Assembly: GCF_001411555.2 (NCBI RefSeq)
Contig: NC_049903.1
Coordinates: forward strand, 23,279,098 to 23,343,097
Length of the DNA: 64,000 bases
From: Juglans regia
Lineage: Eukaryota; Streptophyta; Magnoliopsida; Fagales; Juglandaceae
Reading direction: 5' to 3'
A model generated the notes under the pieces. The model was given only the letters and a program-made list of their open reading frames with translations, ran no database searches and was not told where the DNA came from. Below, in pieces: positions 20,895-33,605 of the stretch; position 1 is the stretch's first letter; every line of letters begins with the position of its first letter. The translations under genes and the position numbers were made by a program.

Positions 20895-23747
20895 TCATTT
20901 GGGTCCAAGATGACCTAGGCCACCACATTCTGAACACATTATGTTACCAGTTCCACCACAACCTACACGGCAAAAATTATAATGTCAGACTAACATCTGT
21001 TTCAAATATAATCATCACTACCAAAGCAGATACTGATTAATTCTTCCTGAAACAATCAAAGTAACAAAATATGGTCTAATTCTATAATGTATTCCTCCAT
21101 GGACAATGCTTTTGTTTCAGAAGGGGAATTTTCATTCCATTCCATTGCATAATCAGCCAACAAAAACTGCTTCGACAATTCATTTTCATGCACTCCCATT
21201 TATTGGTTGCTGACTTTCCTTGTCGAGCACATTTCTCTTCAGCTTCTTCTAGCAATAAAGTGCAGTGCCCTAATACTTAGCTTCACAAACAATACCTTTT
21301 TGTCTTCACTTTTGGGCCCCCACACAAAAAACGTCTCGAAACTAGCTTCCCACTCTAGACAATCCTCTGCCTACATTCCCACTTTGGGCTTAGATGCTCC
21401 TCATCATCTCCCATAGCTGTGCCCTCACAGTCACACTGTTTGTAGTTCAGGGTTTGTGAGAGAGATTCCTAATATGTGAACAAAGTTGTTCTATGAGACT
21501 CTGTGTCTCTCACTTTCTAAAAAAAAAAGATGCCGGTTGACGATAGTGTTCTGTGGTGGTTTTCAGGCAATGAACTATAGGGTTCTAGATCAGGAGTGCA
21601 GATGATTGGGCTGATGGGAAAGTCAAGAGACCCAATAACAACAACTCAATAAACCAAATAATATTATCACAATTCAAGTGGGAACACCATTTCTATAACA
21701 AGTTTATGAACTCACCATGCAGCACTATTCATCAAGTTATCAATTATCTATTATGATTTTGACCTTTGGAGATAATATGAATAATATACTAGATGAAGCA
21801 GATTTCTTTGTAACCATAACCCATGTCTGCCTTTTCACACGAGTAGTTCTCACTTTCAGCTTCCCTTCTTTCTTTTCTCCTTTCCTTTTTGCATCAATTT
21901 ATTTATATTATATTTTAGAAATATGCAATAAATTTTCTATGCAATTTAAACATCTCCTTTATATGGCCCCAACTTTGGTACTCTTTTAAATAATAACTGG
22001 ATAGGTTGTTCCTCAACAAGAAGCAAATGCATTCGCATCTTCAACTTTTCTAACTTCTTGCCAGTCTTAGCTTTCATTAGAAGTTGGTCCTGGGCAAGGA
22101 TGCCAGATCTAATAATAATTCAAGTTTCATAAATTAACACAGAATAAGGAAACAACCAAGTTCAACATAATTAAACTAGAATAAAGCAAAGTTCATCACA
22201 TTTTTACATGAACACATTTATCTAGGTCATTAGAAGAGGGGTGGTAATATACCTAGGCAGCGAACTTTGACAATAATGCCCTGGCTCTCCAGAATTGAAT
22301 CAACGTATAAGCCTGAACCAGTGCAAGTCATGCAAAGGACTGCACCTTTGGCTTGACAATCTGGGCATCGAGGATTACTTCCAATCATTTTTTCAGCTAA
22401 AGAGATCCCAACAGGCTTCTCGATTCTTTCTTCAGGTATAGGCTTATCATAACAAAACAGAGATTCAAGACTGCTTCTCTGCCCATGATTATCTCCTGCT
22501 GAACATGATTCAGCCTAAAATTGAATGGAAAAAAATTAATAAATCCAAAGCCATGGTTAACATGAGTTTTTCAAGAACACAAAATGGAGGACAACTCAGT
22601 AAAAATACTACAGAAGACTTCCAGGTACTTTCATACTATACACAAACATACAAATGTGTATGTTCAATCTTGATAGATCTATGAATACCCGTGCACAAGT
22701 GCTTTTGAACTGAACGCAATTGTTCAGAACAGATAAGTGATCATGAGAAACAAAAAATCTGGTAACAACAAATTTCAATTTGAGGAAGCATTGTCATTGT
22801 TTTCTGGAGCATTCCAAGCATGACGCATGGACTGATTATCAATCCACAGAAAAGAACATTACTTCACCGATCATATCCCAATGATATAGATCTCGTAAAA
22901 ACTAAGTCATTTTCTATTCATGGATATCGTCTTGTTGTAATACGATTGACTACGCCCAATGTGCAAAGAAGATAAATCATGCCATGTTTTTTTCTTTTAC
23001 TCAAGTCAAGTACCGACGCAGCTGCATATGGCACCTACTTTCCGAAAAATCATATCCGTTTTAATCAGATTCATTTGAATCTGAATATGCAGTTTTAATC
23101 TCCACGCAGTCCTATTCATCCTTAAATAATTTGGACATTACAAACTTCGTTTAATACATGAAGTATTTTGACTCATACATTACCACTTCTTAGGTACTCT
23201 ATGTTCAATGATTGGGCAAAGATGCTTTCATGAGAGAGCCTGACCGCATTCCTAATAAGTCTCTATCCAGAAATTAGAAAAAACAATACAAATTTCGTCA
23301 AGAAAAACTTCATCAACGATAAGACCCAGATCCGAGGCAAAGGTTTTTTATATGGCATGCCTTCTTGTCTCTTATACACCAGTTAGAGGGAAACTGGTGG
23401 GTTTTAGAGACAAAACTTACTCTTTGAACTGCATACTAACTCATAATACATCAAGATCGTTTGAATCTTACAAGGTTTTCGTCCGGGCAAATACCCAGCA
23501 AAAATAAATCGCACACGTATCATATTTAAAATGTTTACGACAAAAAAATAAGAAAAGAGGGAGGACGTACCCCTTGGGAAAGAGAGGGATAAACAGAGCC
23601 GTTAGGAGAGACGGCATAGATTTTTCCGAACGTCTCACGTCCATTGAAAGGAAACCCAGATAGAATCTCCCGTGTTGGTTTCCTAAATTTCGGTGGAGAT
23701 TTAGGCAAAACGATAAATGACGCTATTGTTTGAGTAGCGGAATTCAT
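20895..23747 (-). CDS. Small DnaJ-type CxxCxGxG zinc-finger protein, probably plastid-targeted, three exons
   Basis: Exons on the minus strand are 23747-23571, 22514-22253 and 20962-20895. Both introns (1056 and 1290 bp) are GT-AG, and the sum is 507 nt, 168 codons plus stop. Residues 1-59 (exon 1) are basic, hydroxyl-rich and acid-poor at the start, like a chloroplast transit peptide. Four zinc-binding motifs occupy the C-terminal third: CPDCQAKG (109-116), CMTCTGSG (120-127), CLGCGGTG (145-152) and CSECGGLG (156-163). The third motif is encoded across the last intron, which supports the splice model. Cysteine-rich DnaJ domains without a J domain act as thiol chaperones; plastid relatives include BSD2, LQY1 and PSA2. 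It most resembles the plant SSUH2-like group; that placement is from memory. No lesion seen. Confidence 0.87.
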
Positions 23748-24077
23748 GGCAATCTTCTGAATTTCAAGATAGATAAGAAGAACCAGAGGAATTAGAAGAA
23801 ATGAATATTTAAGAGAGATATAGAGAGCGAACGAGCTTCGGAGGAATCGCCGATTTGGGTATCGGATGCCTCGTTGTTAACGATGGAGCGAAATGGGATG
23901 GGAACGATGGGTGAACCGTGAAGGAAGCTGCAGCAACATTGCTCTTCTCATTTATTTTAATTTTGAGTCGTGCTAGGTTACGATAATTTTTTATATGATT
24001 TTATATTTTTAAATATTAAAAAAATACTTAATATCATTAAAAAATACTTATTTAATAATTAAAAAAAAAGACTTATC
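23748..24077. other. Upstream region of the zinc-finger gene
   Basis: A TATATCTC-like box on the minus strand at about 23816-23824 lies some 70 nt before the start codon and could be the TATA element. Further upstream the sequence turns AT-rich. No other gene. Confidence 0.35.
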
Positions 24078-24257
24078 GTTTGGATAGTGAGAAGTGTTGA
24101 AAATGTTTGTGAATAGTAGTAAAAAAGTAATAATAAAATATTGAATAGTAGTAAAAAGTAGGTAAAAAGTAATGAATAGTAGAAAAGTAGGTAAAAAGTA
24201 ATAATAAAGTAAAGAATAGTAGTGAGAGTATCTCAAGTACTCTCACTTGCCAAACAC
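24078..24257. repeat. MITE-like element
   Basis: The left end GTTTGGATAGTGAGA and the right end TCTCACTTGCCAAACAC are imperfect inverted repeats. The interior is repetitive (GAATAGTAGTAAAAAGTA units). The plan resembles small elements I recall from Fagales genomes. Minus-strand open frames here are compositional. Confidence 0.5.
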
Positions 24258-25054
24258 ACCTTAGATTGGGACCCGAAGTATTTCTCCTCAATTTTTTAAA
24301 AAACGATAGGGATCTCGATAATAGGTCTCGACATAGATCTTGACAGTATTTTTTTTATTCATTAATTAAAGAAATATTCTTTTAATAATGTTATAAATTT
24401 TTTTAAATGTTTAAAATGAATAAAATAAATTTAGAAAAATACTCATGTCGGAAGAATTCCTTGATCACTATAGTGCCAACCAAAAATAAATAGAAAACTC
24501 GTACGTCATGAGTTTAAGAAAGAAACAATTTATATCAGTCATTATTCACCACCTCACATCTCCACATCCTATAAAAAATATCCTCATATTCTATAAAAAA
24601 TATCTATACACCCTATGAAATAGCTCTAGGTGTAGAATATAAAAGTGAATAATAATTTATGCATAATAATCTCCTCAACAAATCATCAATCTATTTCTAA
24701 AAAAGCATGCTATTAAAGTAGAATATCTAATTTTGAATCTTAATTTAACATTTTATTCTATTAATTAAATATTTTATATATTAAACTTATTTATTAGAAA
24801 AAAATGTAACACTTAGAAAACATTTAAAAATATAATATAAATAATTAAATTTATTTTTTTATACTTTTAACATTTTTACGAGTGACCTATACTTATAACT
24901 TCCGATCTAACTCTGACTCTAAATTTGGGCTTTTTTAATGGGTTTTTTTTAGCTAATTTGAAATTTCAATTTGGCAATTTTAGGCACTCACTAATCGGAT
25001 TTGGGCTTCCATATTTTAATGTTTTTAAAAATATTTTTTCAAATTTCAATTTTA
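24258..25054. other. AT-rich intergenic DNA
   Basis: No coding signal. Poly-A and poly-T runs and short inverted segments may be further decayed small elements, none of which I can delimit. Confidence 0.5.
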
Positions 25055-25059
25055 TTAAA

Positions 25060-25335
25060 ACATAATCAAAATTGTAAAAATAAACCATTCATACAAATTA
25101 AAAATACATAACCAAAATTACAAACCTAAATCATTGATACAAATTAAAAATACATAACCAAAATTACAAAGCTAAATCATTTACTAGGATCACTACAAGT
25201 TATAAAAACATAACCAAAATTACAAAACTAAAGCATTAACTAGAATCACTAGAAGTTAAAAAAACTTAACCAAAATTACAAAACTAAATCATTCACTCAC
25301 TACAAGTTGAAAAAACATAACCAAACCTATAACTA
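25060..25335. repeat. AT-rich tandem repeat, about five units of 46-56 bp
   Basis: The unit CATAACCAAAATTACAAA, then CTAAATCATT and a short variable tail, recurs at about 25060, 25108, 25154, 25210 and 25266, with a partial copy at 25316. Units differ in tail length, so the array is old or drifting. Confidence 0.75.
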
Positions 25336-25366
25336 ATCGGTATTAATTTACAACAACAAGAAGTTA

Positions 25367-26273
25367 CAAACTTAGTTTATATATTTTATTTGTTCTATTT
25401 GGAGATCATTTGATTGGTCAAAAGTTGTTTAAACTACAGAAAAGTCATCTAAGCGATAAACTGGAGTGTATTATATTTTGGAATTTTTGACCAAGATAAT
25501 GGATAGATCTTGGTCCGAAATTTTTATGGAGTACTATTAACATGTGTATATGATTATTAATTGAGTATGTGTTGCATGATTAAAGGTTTTGATGAAAGAG
25601 TTTCTTAGATCTAGAAACTAGAAGAGGAAAAACAATTTATGTTTTAAGAAAGTTTGGACCTTTTGTGATTTAAACCTATTCCAATGACATTGATAATTTT
25701 ATTGGAGGATCCTAAGCCTCTTATATATATGTTAGAATATTAGTTTGAATATATTTGATGATATATTCAAATATATGAATTTTTATGCAAGGAGATGTTC
25801 GTATAGGTCAAAGAATTGATGTCCTTAGCTAAATCCATGTTTTGGTTGCTTTTTAACCATGTGATCTTGAGTTTAAAACTTAGATCTATTTTAGGACACC
25901 TTTTTAAACCGTGTGATGTTTTGGTTTGAAGATTACATCTTTATAAGTCATGGATCAAAAGGTTAATCAAAACTAGTTTAGAAACAAAAATATGTTTTTG
26001 AACATAGAAAGAAACCGAAAATCTCAAGTTTTGTTTTATGTGATTTTGATGGTTTTATTCATAATTCAAAACATTATTATTCTTAGGAATATGTTATGAG
26101 TATATTAGAAGAAAAATTTTGGTTTAATCATGAGTTCTGAAATTTGAAAGCATTGCAACAAAAATCAAGAGAAATAGCCTATATAAGTTTCAACCCCTAT
26201 AAAGTTTTCATGGTTGTGTTTAGTTTTCAATTTTTTTGATTTGATATTGGAGTTTAGGACAAAATTTACATAC
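25367..26273 (+). repeat. Family B LTR fragment B0, plus orientation
   Basis: Closely similar to 37250-38130 of copy B2 in the same orientation, for example GGAGATCATTTGATTGGTCA followed by AAAGTTG. It stops at AAAATTTACATAC where copy B1 begins in the opposite orientation, so B1 inserted into or recombined with it. The missing remainder of B0 is not found on the far side of B1. Confidence 0.75.
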
Positions 26274-26814
26274 TGTGACGCCCACAGATTCCGCTTGGGA
26301 TCGGACGGACATTTGAAGCGTCGAAACATGCAACACAAGGTTACCTGCCCCCGTTCATGACATATAAGATGCAATATTTCTAATATGCATCTAGTATTAT
26401 GTAATATTCGCAGCGGATAATTTTTTTCTTTAGCAATACTATGCACCAAACTAAAATATCCCAAATACTTAAAACATACTTCATACTTAACGACATACTA
26501 AACAACTAAGATCACAATAATAGTCCATAAGGTTGTGATCAAAAGAGTGCTGGAGATTGAACTCCACAAATACAAGTAGTAATCTGAGGTAACTATTGTA
26601 ATACCATCTACGTCGCATCGTCGCTTAGTCGACCGTTTCCAGTTGGTCGATTCCCGGTTCTCCTTCAGATCCTATAACAAAATCTACCATTCGGGGGGAA
26701 TGGTAGTTGGGACTACCACAGTGAGATTTGATTACAAATCTCAGCAAGTTAACAGAAAACTTCCACACAGGTTAATGATGCATGCATGGCAGTAAAAGCA
26801 TGAATGCATAATCA

Positions 26815-27180
26815 AATCATAAGTAATCATAGCATAACTTGACATACAACATAACATAACTGGCATAACTTAAACTGAAACTGAAGCTTAGCATGAACGT
26901 GACTTGAAACATAACATAGACTTGAAACATAGCATGAACGTGAACTTGAAATATAACATGGACTTGAAACATAACATGAACGTGAACATGCATAATTTGA
27001 ACATGAAGTTGAGCATGACATAACATAAATGTGAACTTGGAACATAACGTAAACGTGAACATAACATAATATGAACTTAAAACATATTCTTGTCTCATGG
27101 GATTACCATGATTGCATGAATGTAAACTTGAACATAACATAACGTGAACTTGAAACATGACTTGAATGTGAAATACATGA
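26815..27180. repeat. Degenerate tandem array of CATGTTATGTT-type units in LTR B1
   Basis: On the minus strand, short units such as TTCATGTTATG and TTCACGTTCATG repeat with drift. Equivalent arrays occur at 39300-39680 (B2), 41050-41300 (C) and 41740-41880 (B3). They create long artificial open frames rich in Cys, Val, Met and Phe. Confidence 0.75.
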
Positions 27181-27319
27181 ACTTAAAATCTTATTCGATA
27201 GACTTAATCATTAAAGTGACCATATGGGTGCTACACAGATCCCCTTGAGCCGTGTGTCCTTGCCGATTACCGCATCACATCACAGGTTTCTATACCAACT
27301 GTGAGTGCGTTAATACGTA

Positions 27320-27480
27320 CTCCACAGTTGTTGTGGCCCCATGTATTCTACGTATTACAATTGCTGTGTCTCACGTAGTGTATGCTCCACAGTTGTTGTG
27401 ACCCCATACTTCATGCTCCACAGTTGTTGTGGCCCCATGACTTATTTGTTTGTGCCACACTTGTTATGGACACACGTAAC
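27320..27480. repeat. Cluster of CCACAGTTGTTGTGG-like near-palindromes
   Basis: Copies at 27322, 27357 (TACAATTGCTGTGTC), 27387, 27418 and about 27455 are spaced 30-40 bp apart. The same cluster is present in reverse orientation at 39040-39160 and 40575-40725, and again at 46685-46800. Conserved across all family B copies although the surroundings have drifted. Confidence 0.7.
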
Positions 27481-29737
27481 ATAATGTGTGGCACCATCGG
27501 CGTTAGTACTTGGCGCGCTCCTTTAACCAGCTAATTAGGCCCCATTCGCAACCTGTTTACTGTACTTCGCCAACCTAGGGAATTTCACACCTATTTAGAC
27601 ACTCCAGCGTGAACAAAGTAGTTCCACTAGGATATTATCCCATCCTAGCGCTTAGGGTCGTGATTGACATGAATAACTTAACTGCCATACATGACATTTC
27701 GTAGCGTGACGTAACATGAACGTGATATAAAAGACAAAAGTCCTGACGTAGCATAACGTGACATAAACGTAAGATGACAGACATGACATACTTCAAGGCA
27801 TAAATATAACAGAGTACATTTCATAACATGGGATACATGTAACATGCAACATTTTGTAACATGTCATACCATATAACAGACAACATTTCTTAACACGATG
27901 TAACATGTGACAGTGAATATTACGTGACATGAAATACATGTAATAGATGGCATACTTAACATGACATACTTGCAATGTATATGAATATGTGACAGAATAT
28001 CTTGTGTAACAGATGAATAATTCATGACAGAATAAATTCTGTGTAACAGATAAATATGTAATGACTTGGCATGACACATATGATAACATGCATACATACA
28101 ATTTAGTTCCCTTACTTATCACTCATACACATTAAATTGATAGTAAGTTAAAAGCTAAGTTACCTCGATCGTCACGTTCTACTAGGATAAAGCGCGAAAC
28201 ACGAGAAACTGTAAGAGGGTATTCTAAAAGTTAGAAATTAATTACTAACAATTAAGAATGTGAAAAGAGACAACTTAGAGTAAAATTAACATTTTACCCT
28301 CTACATGTGGGCAAATGACCATTTTACCCCTAACTTAAGGATTTGACATCCTAATTCTAAAAATTAACAAAATTTACATTCCTCATGTAAATTTTGTTCC
28401 AAACTCAAATATCAATTCAGAAAAATTTAAAACCAATCACAACTACGAACAACTCACTATGGCCAAAACCTACATAGGCCATTTATCTTGATTTTGGTTA
28501 TAATTCTTTCAAGTTTCAAAACTCATGAATAAACCAAAATTTTGTAACAAGGATCTTCCTATCCTAAGTTTAAAAACACACTTAAAAAAATATCCATTAA
28601 GAAAAAGCTAATTATCAACACCAAACTTTTTGTAAAAAAACCCAAACTTTTTAATAAAAAGTAAACCTTAAATCACAAGTTTTGACCTTAATAAAAACCT
28701 CTCCAAGAATTCCAAAAAATCAAATCTTACTTCTAACATATTCATAACATCATTCTAAGATCAAACATGCTTTAAATCATCAAACAAAACTCACCAAAAA
28801 TCACAAAACAACACTTAGAGTTTTTGGTTTTAAACTTAGTCCAAAATAGAAACTGTTTTTCCCAAGTAACTTTGATCAATCTCTTGATCCATGGCTTAAA
28901 GACATGTGATCTTCAAACTAACACATCACATGGTTTACAAATGTGTCCTAAAGAAGATCCAACCATCAAACTTAAAATTACATGGCTAAAATTTAATAAA
29001 ACATGGATCTAACTCAAAAACATCAAATTTTAGGCCTAACTGAAATCCTCTTGCATAGAAAATCATATCATTAAGACTAATACTAAATATCTTCAAAATA
29101 AAATCCTAACATGTATATAAGAGGCTTAGGATCATCATATAAAAAATATCAAAGCCTTTGGAATAAGATTAAACCACGAAATATTTAAACTTTCACAAAA
29201 CAGAAACTGTTTTTCCACTTCAGGTTTTCATGTTTCTAACTCTAAGAAAATCTATCATCAAAAGCTTTATTCATGCAACAAAACCTCAATGAACATGCAT
29301 AAACACATGTTAACAACACTCCATAAAATTTTCGGATCAAGATATGTCCATTAGCTTGGTCAAAACTTTCAAAACAAAACATACTCTCTAGTTTCACGCC
29401 TAGAATGACCTTTCCATGGTTAAAAGTACTTTTGACCGATCAAATGAGCATGGAATGAGACTAATAAGATATCCACAGAAACTAGACTCAAAGAGGAACA
29501 ACTAATGTGAAGGAATCATTTTGGGAAAATACTTACAAAGGATCTAAAATGGCCATGCAAAAAGACCCAGAAATCTTCCCGAGAGAGCTCTTTTGGGTTT
29601 ATCTCTAAGAACGGGGGAAAGAAGTGATAAAATGGAATGAAATGTGCCTTGCACGACTTTAGAATCCTGGAGGGGGAAGTTGTGGGCTTGAATGACCCTT
29701 GATTGGAGGTGGCTATGTGACATAAAGTGGAGAATAT

Positions 29738-30039
29738 TGTGAAATATGTAAAACAGAAACAGAGAACTAGAGAACTAGAAACTTGAGGAAGAATTTTAGA
29801 GACAATCAATGTGATTTCTCATTGTAATGTATTGATATTTCTTAATCTTTGGTGATGTACATCACTACTATTTATATGCAGTAATTGGCAATGTAAGCCA
29901 TCTGATTTCAACTAACTTTAACTAACTGTAACTAACTTAACTGTCATCTCTTAACTTTAACAATTTCTTCATCTCTTCTGAGTTTGGCTTCCCGTGACTT
30001 TAATTCTAATGCTTCAATTTGCTCTTGTATATTCCAACA
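29738..30039 (-). repeat. 3' LTR of the copia element
   Basis: TGTTGGAATATAC at the start and CATATTTCACA at the end on the minus strand. The last 31 codons and stop of the pol frame (to 29944) lie inside this LTR. Confidence 0.93.
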
Positions 30040-33000
30040 GCCCCCCTCAAGAGGGGAATGGATATTGATCATTCTCATCTTGCAGATTAAATGATGAAAG
30101 TGTAGAGAACCAAGTGGTTTAGTCAATATGTCTGCCAGTTGATGTTTAGAGGGAATATGAATAATTTTGATCAGTCCTTCTTGCAACTTCTCTTGAACCA
30201 AATGGCAATCTAGTTGGATGTGCTTTGTCCTTTCATGTTGGATAGGATTTGATGCAATTTCAGAAGATGGTTTGCTATCAGTGTAGAGCAAAATAGCTTG
30301 TGAATGGGGAATGTGCAAATCAGCCAGTAGATAGATTAACCATTGAATTTCACATGTGGTGGATGCTAGAGCTTTATATTCAGATTCAGCTGAGGATCGA
30401 CTAACAGTTGGTTGTTTCTTTGACTTCCATGAGATGGGAGAGTTTCCAATAAATACTGTGAAACCAGTGATGCTTTTTCTGGTGTCAATACATCCACCCC
30501 AGTCACTGTCTGAATAAGCTTTTAAATGGAGAGGAGAGTCTGTAGACAGAAAAATGCCTTGACCTGGTGTTGCCTTGATGTACCTAAGGACCCTCTCAGC
30601 AGCTTGAAGGTGTTTGGTACTGGGATTAGCCATGAATTGGCTTAATGCTTGTACTGAGTAAGATAGGTCAGGTCTGGTTATGGTAAGATACAATAGACGA
30701 CCAACAAGTCTTCTGTATAATGCAGGATATGACAGAGGAGTAGATGAATCATTATCACTAAGCTTTAAGGTAGATTCCATAGGAAAAGCTACAGGTTTGC
30801 ATTCTGAAAATCCACTGTCTTGCAAGATGTCCAAAGCATACTTGCGTTGGCACAAAGAGATGCCTTTAGCTGATCTGGCCACTTCAATCCCCAAAAAATA
30901 TTTCAATTCCCCCAAATCTTTTATTGTGAAAGAGTCATGTAAACACTGTTTAATAGAAGCTACTTCATCAAAATTATTAGAGGTAATGATGACATCATCA
31001 ACATAGATCAAAAGTGCCACAACACTTGTTGAATTGTGTTTGATGAATAAAGAGGAAACAGACTTTGCTTGTGTGAAACCAAATTGAAGCAAGGAGGATG
31101 ACAGTTTAGAGAACCACTGTCTTGAGGCCTGTTTGAGACCATATAGACTCTTTTTGAGTTTGCAAACTCTAGGATCAGTTGGTGAAGAGTACCCTGGTGG
31201 CAGCTGCATGTATACCTCTTCATTCAAGTCTCCATGGAGGAAAGCATTGTTTACATCAAGTTGATGTAAATGCCAATGCTTAATGGCAGCAATTGATAAT
31301 AAAGTGTGTACTGTTGTCATTTTAGCCACAGGGGAAAATGTATCAAAAAAATCAAGGCCTTCTTGTTGAGTGTATCCTTTTGCCACCAATGTAGCCTTGT
31401 ATCTTTCAATTGTGCCATCAGATTTGTATTTAACACGATAGACCCACTTACATCCTATTGCAGTCTTATTTGGAAGTAGAATTGCAAGGTCCCAAGTTTT
31501 ATTTAACTCCAGAGCTTTAATCTCATCTGACGTAGCAGTTTGCCATTGAGGATGTGAGCTAGCTTGTTTGAAAGTCTTTGGTTCGAAAGTAGAAGATAAA
31601 GCAGAAGAAGAAACTCTGTGTTTAGGAGACAATTTTGTAGTAGAGAGAAAATGTGCAATAGAATATTGCTTACCAGGAGAAGGAAAACAACAATTGAAAG
31701 ATGCCTGAAATGTTGAAGCAAGCTTAACCATATTACCACAATAAAAATTCTGCAAATATGGGGGAGGATTCCTTACTCTCTCAGATTTTCTAGTATTTAT
31801 AGGTTCATGGTTGGTTTGGGAAATGAGAGGTGCTGCAATTTCAGAAGATGGTTTGGAAGATGTTGCAATCTGAGTAGGTATGTGATCTGATTTATGAGTT
31901 TCAGGAGGTATTGCAATTTGAGATGAGGGTAAGATTTGAGGTACTGCAATATCAGGAGATGAAATGGAAGGTACTGCAATGTCAGAAGGTGAAATGGGAG
32001 TTACTGAGAAATCATATAGTGAAGGAAAATCAGGAAATACAAAGGGTGTGTGATTGGTGTTTGGTATGGAAGGAAAAACAGATTCATGAAATGTAACATT
32101 TCTAGAGACAAAAATTTTAAGAGTAAGAAGATCAAGCACCTTATATCCTTTGATATTAGGTGGATAGCCAAGAAACAAGCATTTTGAAGCTCTAGGTTGA
32201 AATTTTCCTCGATTGTTTTGGATAGTCTAGCAAAGCACAAGCAACCAAAAACTTTGAAATAGTTGTATGCAGGTGGTTTTTGAAAAAGGAGAGTATAAGG
32301 TGTATTATTTTCTAGCACAGATGAGGGAATTCGATTAATAAGATGTGTAGCAGTTAACACACATTCACTCCAATATGATAAAGGTAATTTGGATTGAAAA
32401 AGAAGGGCTCTAGCTACATTTAACAAATGCTGATGCTTTCTTTCAACTCTGCCATTTTGCTCAGGAGTTTCTACACAAGATAGTTGATGAATCATGCCAT
32501 ATTTTTGATAGATAGTAGGCATATTGAATTCTTGGCCATTATCTGTTCTAAGTGTTTGGATTTGGGTATTGAATTGAGTTTGAACATAAGCAATGAAGTT
32601 GATGAGTAAGGATCTAGTTTCTGATTTTGTTTTCATAAGATAAAGCCAAGTGAAACATGCATGGTCATCTACAATTGTAAGAAAGAATCTGTATCCAAAA
32701 TGAGAGATTGTTGAGAATGGACCCCAAATGTCACAATGCACTAATTGAAAAGCTTTATTGGCATTGTTTTGTGATACAGGAAAAGATAGCTTCTTTTGTC
32801 GAGCTAGAGGACAAATCTCACAAACATGATTATGAGAAGATTTTACAGAAGGATCAATGGAACTTATGATTTTCAATCTGTCAGAAGGAAGATGTCCCAA
32901 CCGAGAATGCCATATGTCAGGACTGATGGTAGATGTATTGGCCAAGAAAGAATTATTTGAGTCAGGTAATTCCTTCTGTGTGTTAGCAGGAAAATTAATG

Positions 33001-33605
33001 AGGTGGTATAGGCCAGCTCTAACTTCAGCAAGCCCAATCATCTTCCATTTGTTGAGGTCCTGCAAGACACATTTAGATTGAAAAAGAAACAAGGCAATAG
33101 AGTTTTCTTTAGTCAATCTTGAAGCAGAGATAAGGTTGATATGAAAAGAAGGAATATAGAGAGCATTATATAGCACTAAATCAGAAGAGAGTTTGACAGT
33201 TCCTGTAAAACTAATAGGAACAGATTGACCATTTGGTAAATGGACTGAAGAAGGTTTGGAGGGTATTTTTATTGAAGTGAACAGATGGGGAGAACAGATC
33301 ATATGATCTGTTGCTCCAGTATCCAATATCCAAGGACAGTTGTTGTTCAAAGAATTTGTAACCAAACAGGAGTTGAAGTGATTACCTGATGTGGAGGCAG
33401 TATTGACTGCAAAATTGGAATTAATAGGAGAATCAGACAAGCTATTAGCAAGAGTGATCAGATTCTGTATTTGCTCTTGAGAAAAAGGTATGTTTGGGAT
33501 GTTTGAGTTTTGCTCCAAATAAGATGCACTGTTTGCATTGGGCAATCGTGTTGAATTAAATCTTTTTCCTCGAGGGCCTTTCCACCCTGGTGGATAACTT
33601 ATGAT
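29944..33605 (-). pseudogene. copia pol: protease, integrase, reverse transcriptase, RNase H
   Basis: Continues in the gag frame after a stop. Protease shows WILDTGATDHM. Integrase has the His-His-Cys-Cys finger (HSRLGHL, then CEICPLARQ) and the catalytic triad context VHCDIWGPF, LRTDNGQEF and ETPEQNGRVERK. A one-base deletion in an A run near 32228 moves the frame: the upstream frame ends at 32001 without domain content, and the downstream frame, open from 32178, carries FLGYPPNIKGYK and the rest. Reverse transcriptase shows GCKWVYRVKY, LDVNNAFLHGDL and the catalytic YVDD. RNase H shows YSDSDWGGC and SSAESEYKAL. All catalytic residues visible to me are kept, so inactivation rests on the stop and the frameshift alone. 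Confidence 0.92.
30040..30048 (-). other. Polypurine tract of the copia element
   Basis: GAGGGGGGC on the minus strand directly abuts the TG of the 3' LTR, the standard priming position for plus-strand synthesis. Confidence 0.85.

Noticed and set aside
25060..25335. Possible CRISPR-like spaced repeat
   Set aside because: The tails are related to each other, no cas-like gene exists, and the context is a plant nucleus.
27793..28122. 109-codon minus-strand open frame, echoed at 38393-38671 and 46962-47298
   Set aside because: Lies in degenerate CATGTTATGTT repeats of the B LTR; Cys/Val/Met/Phe-rich composition follows from the repeat and other frames are equally open.
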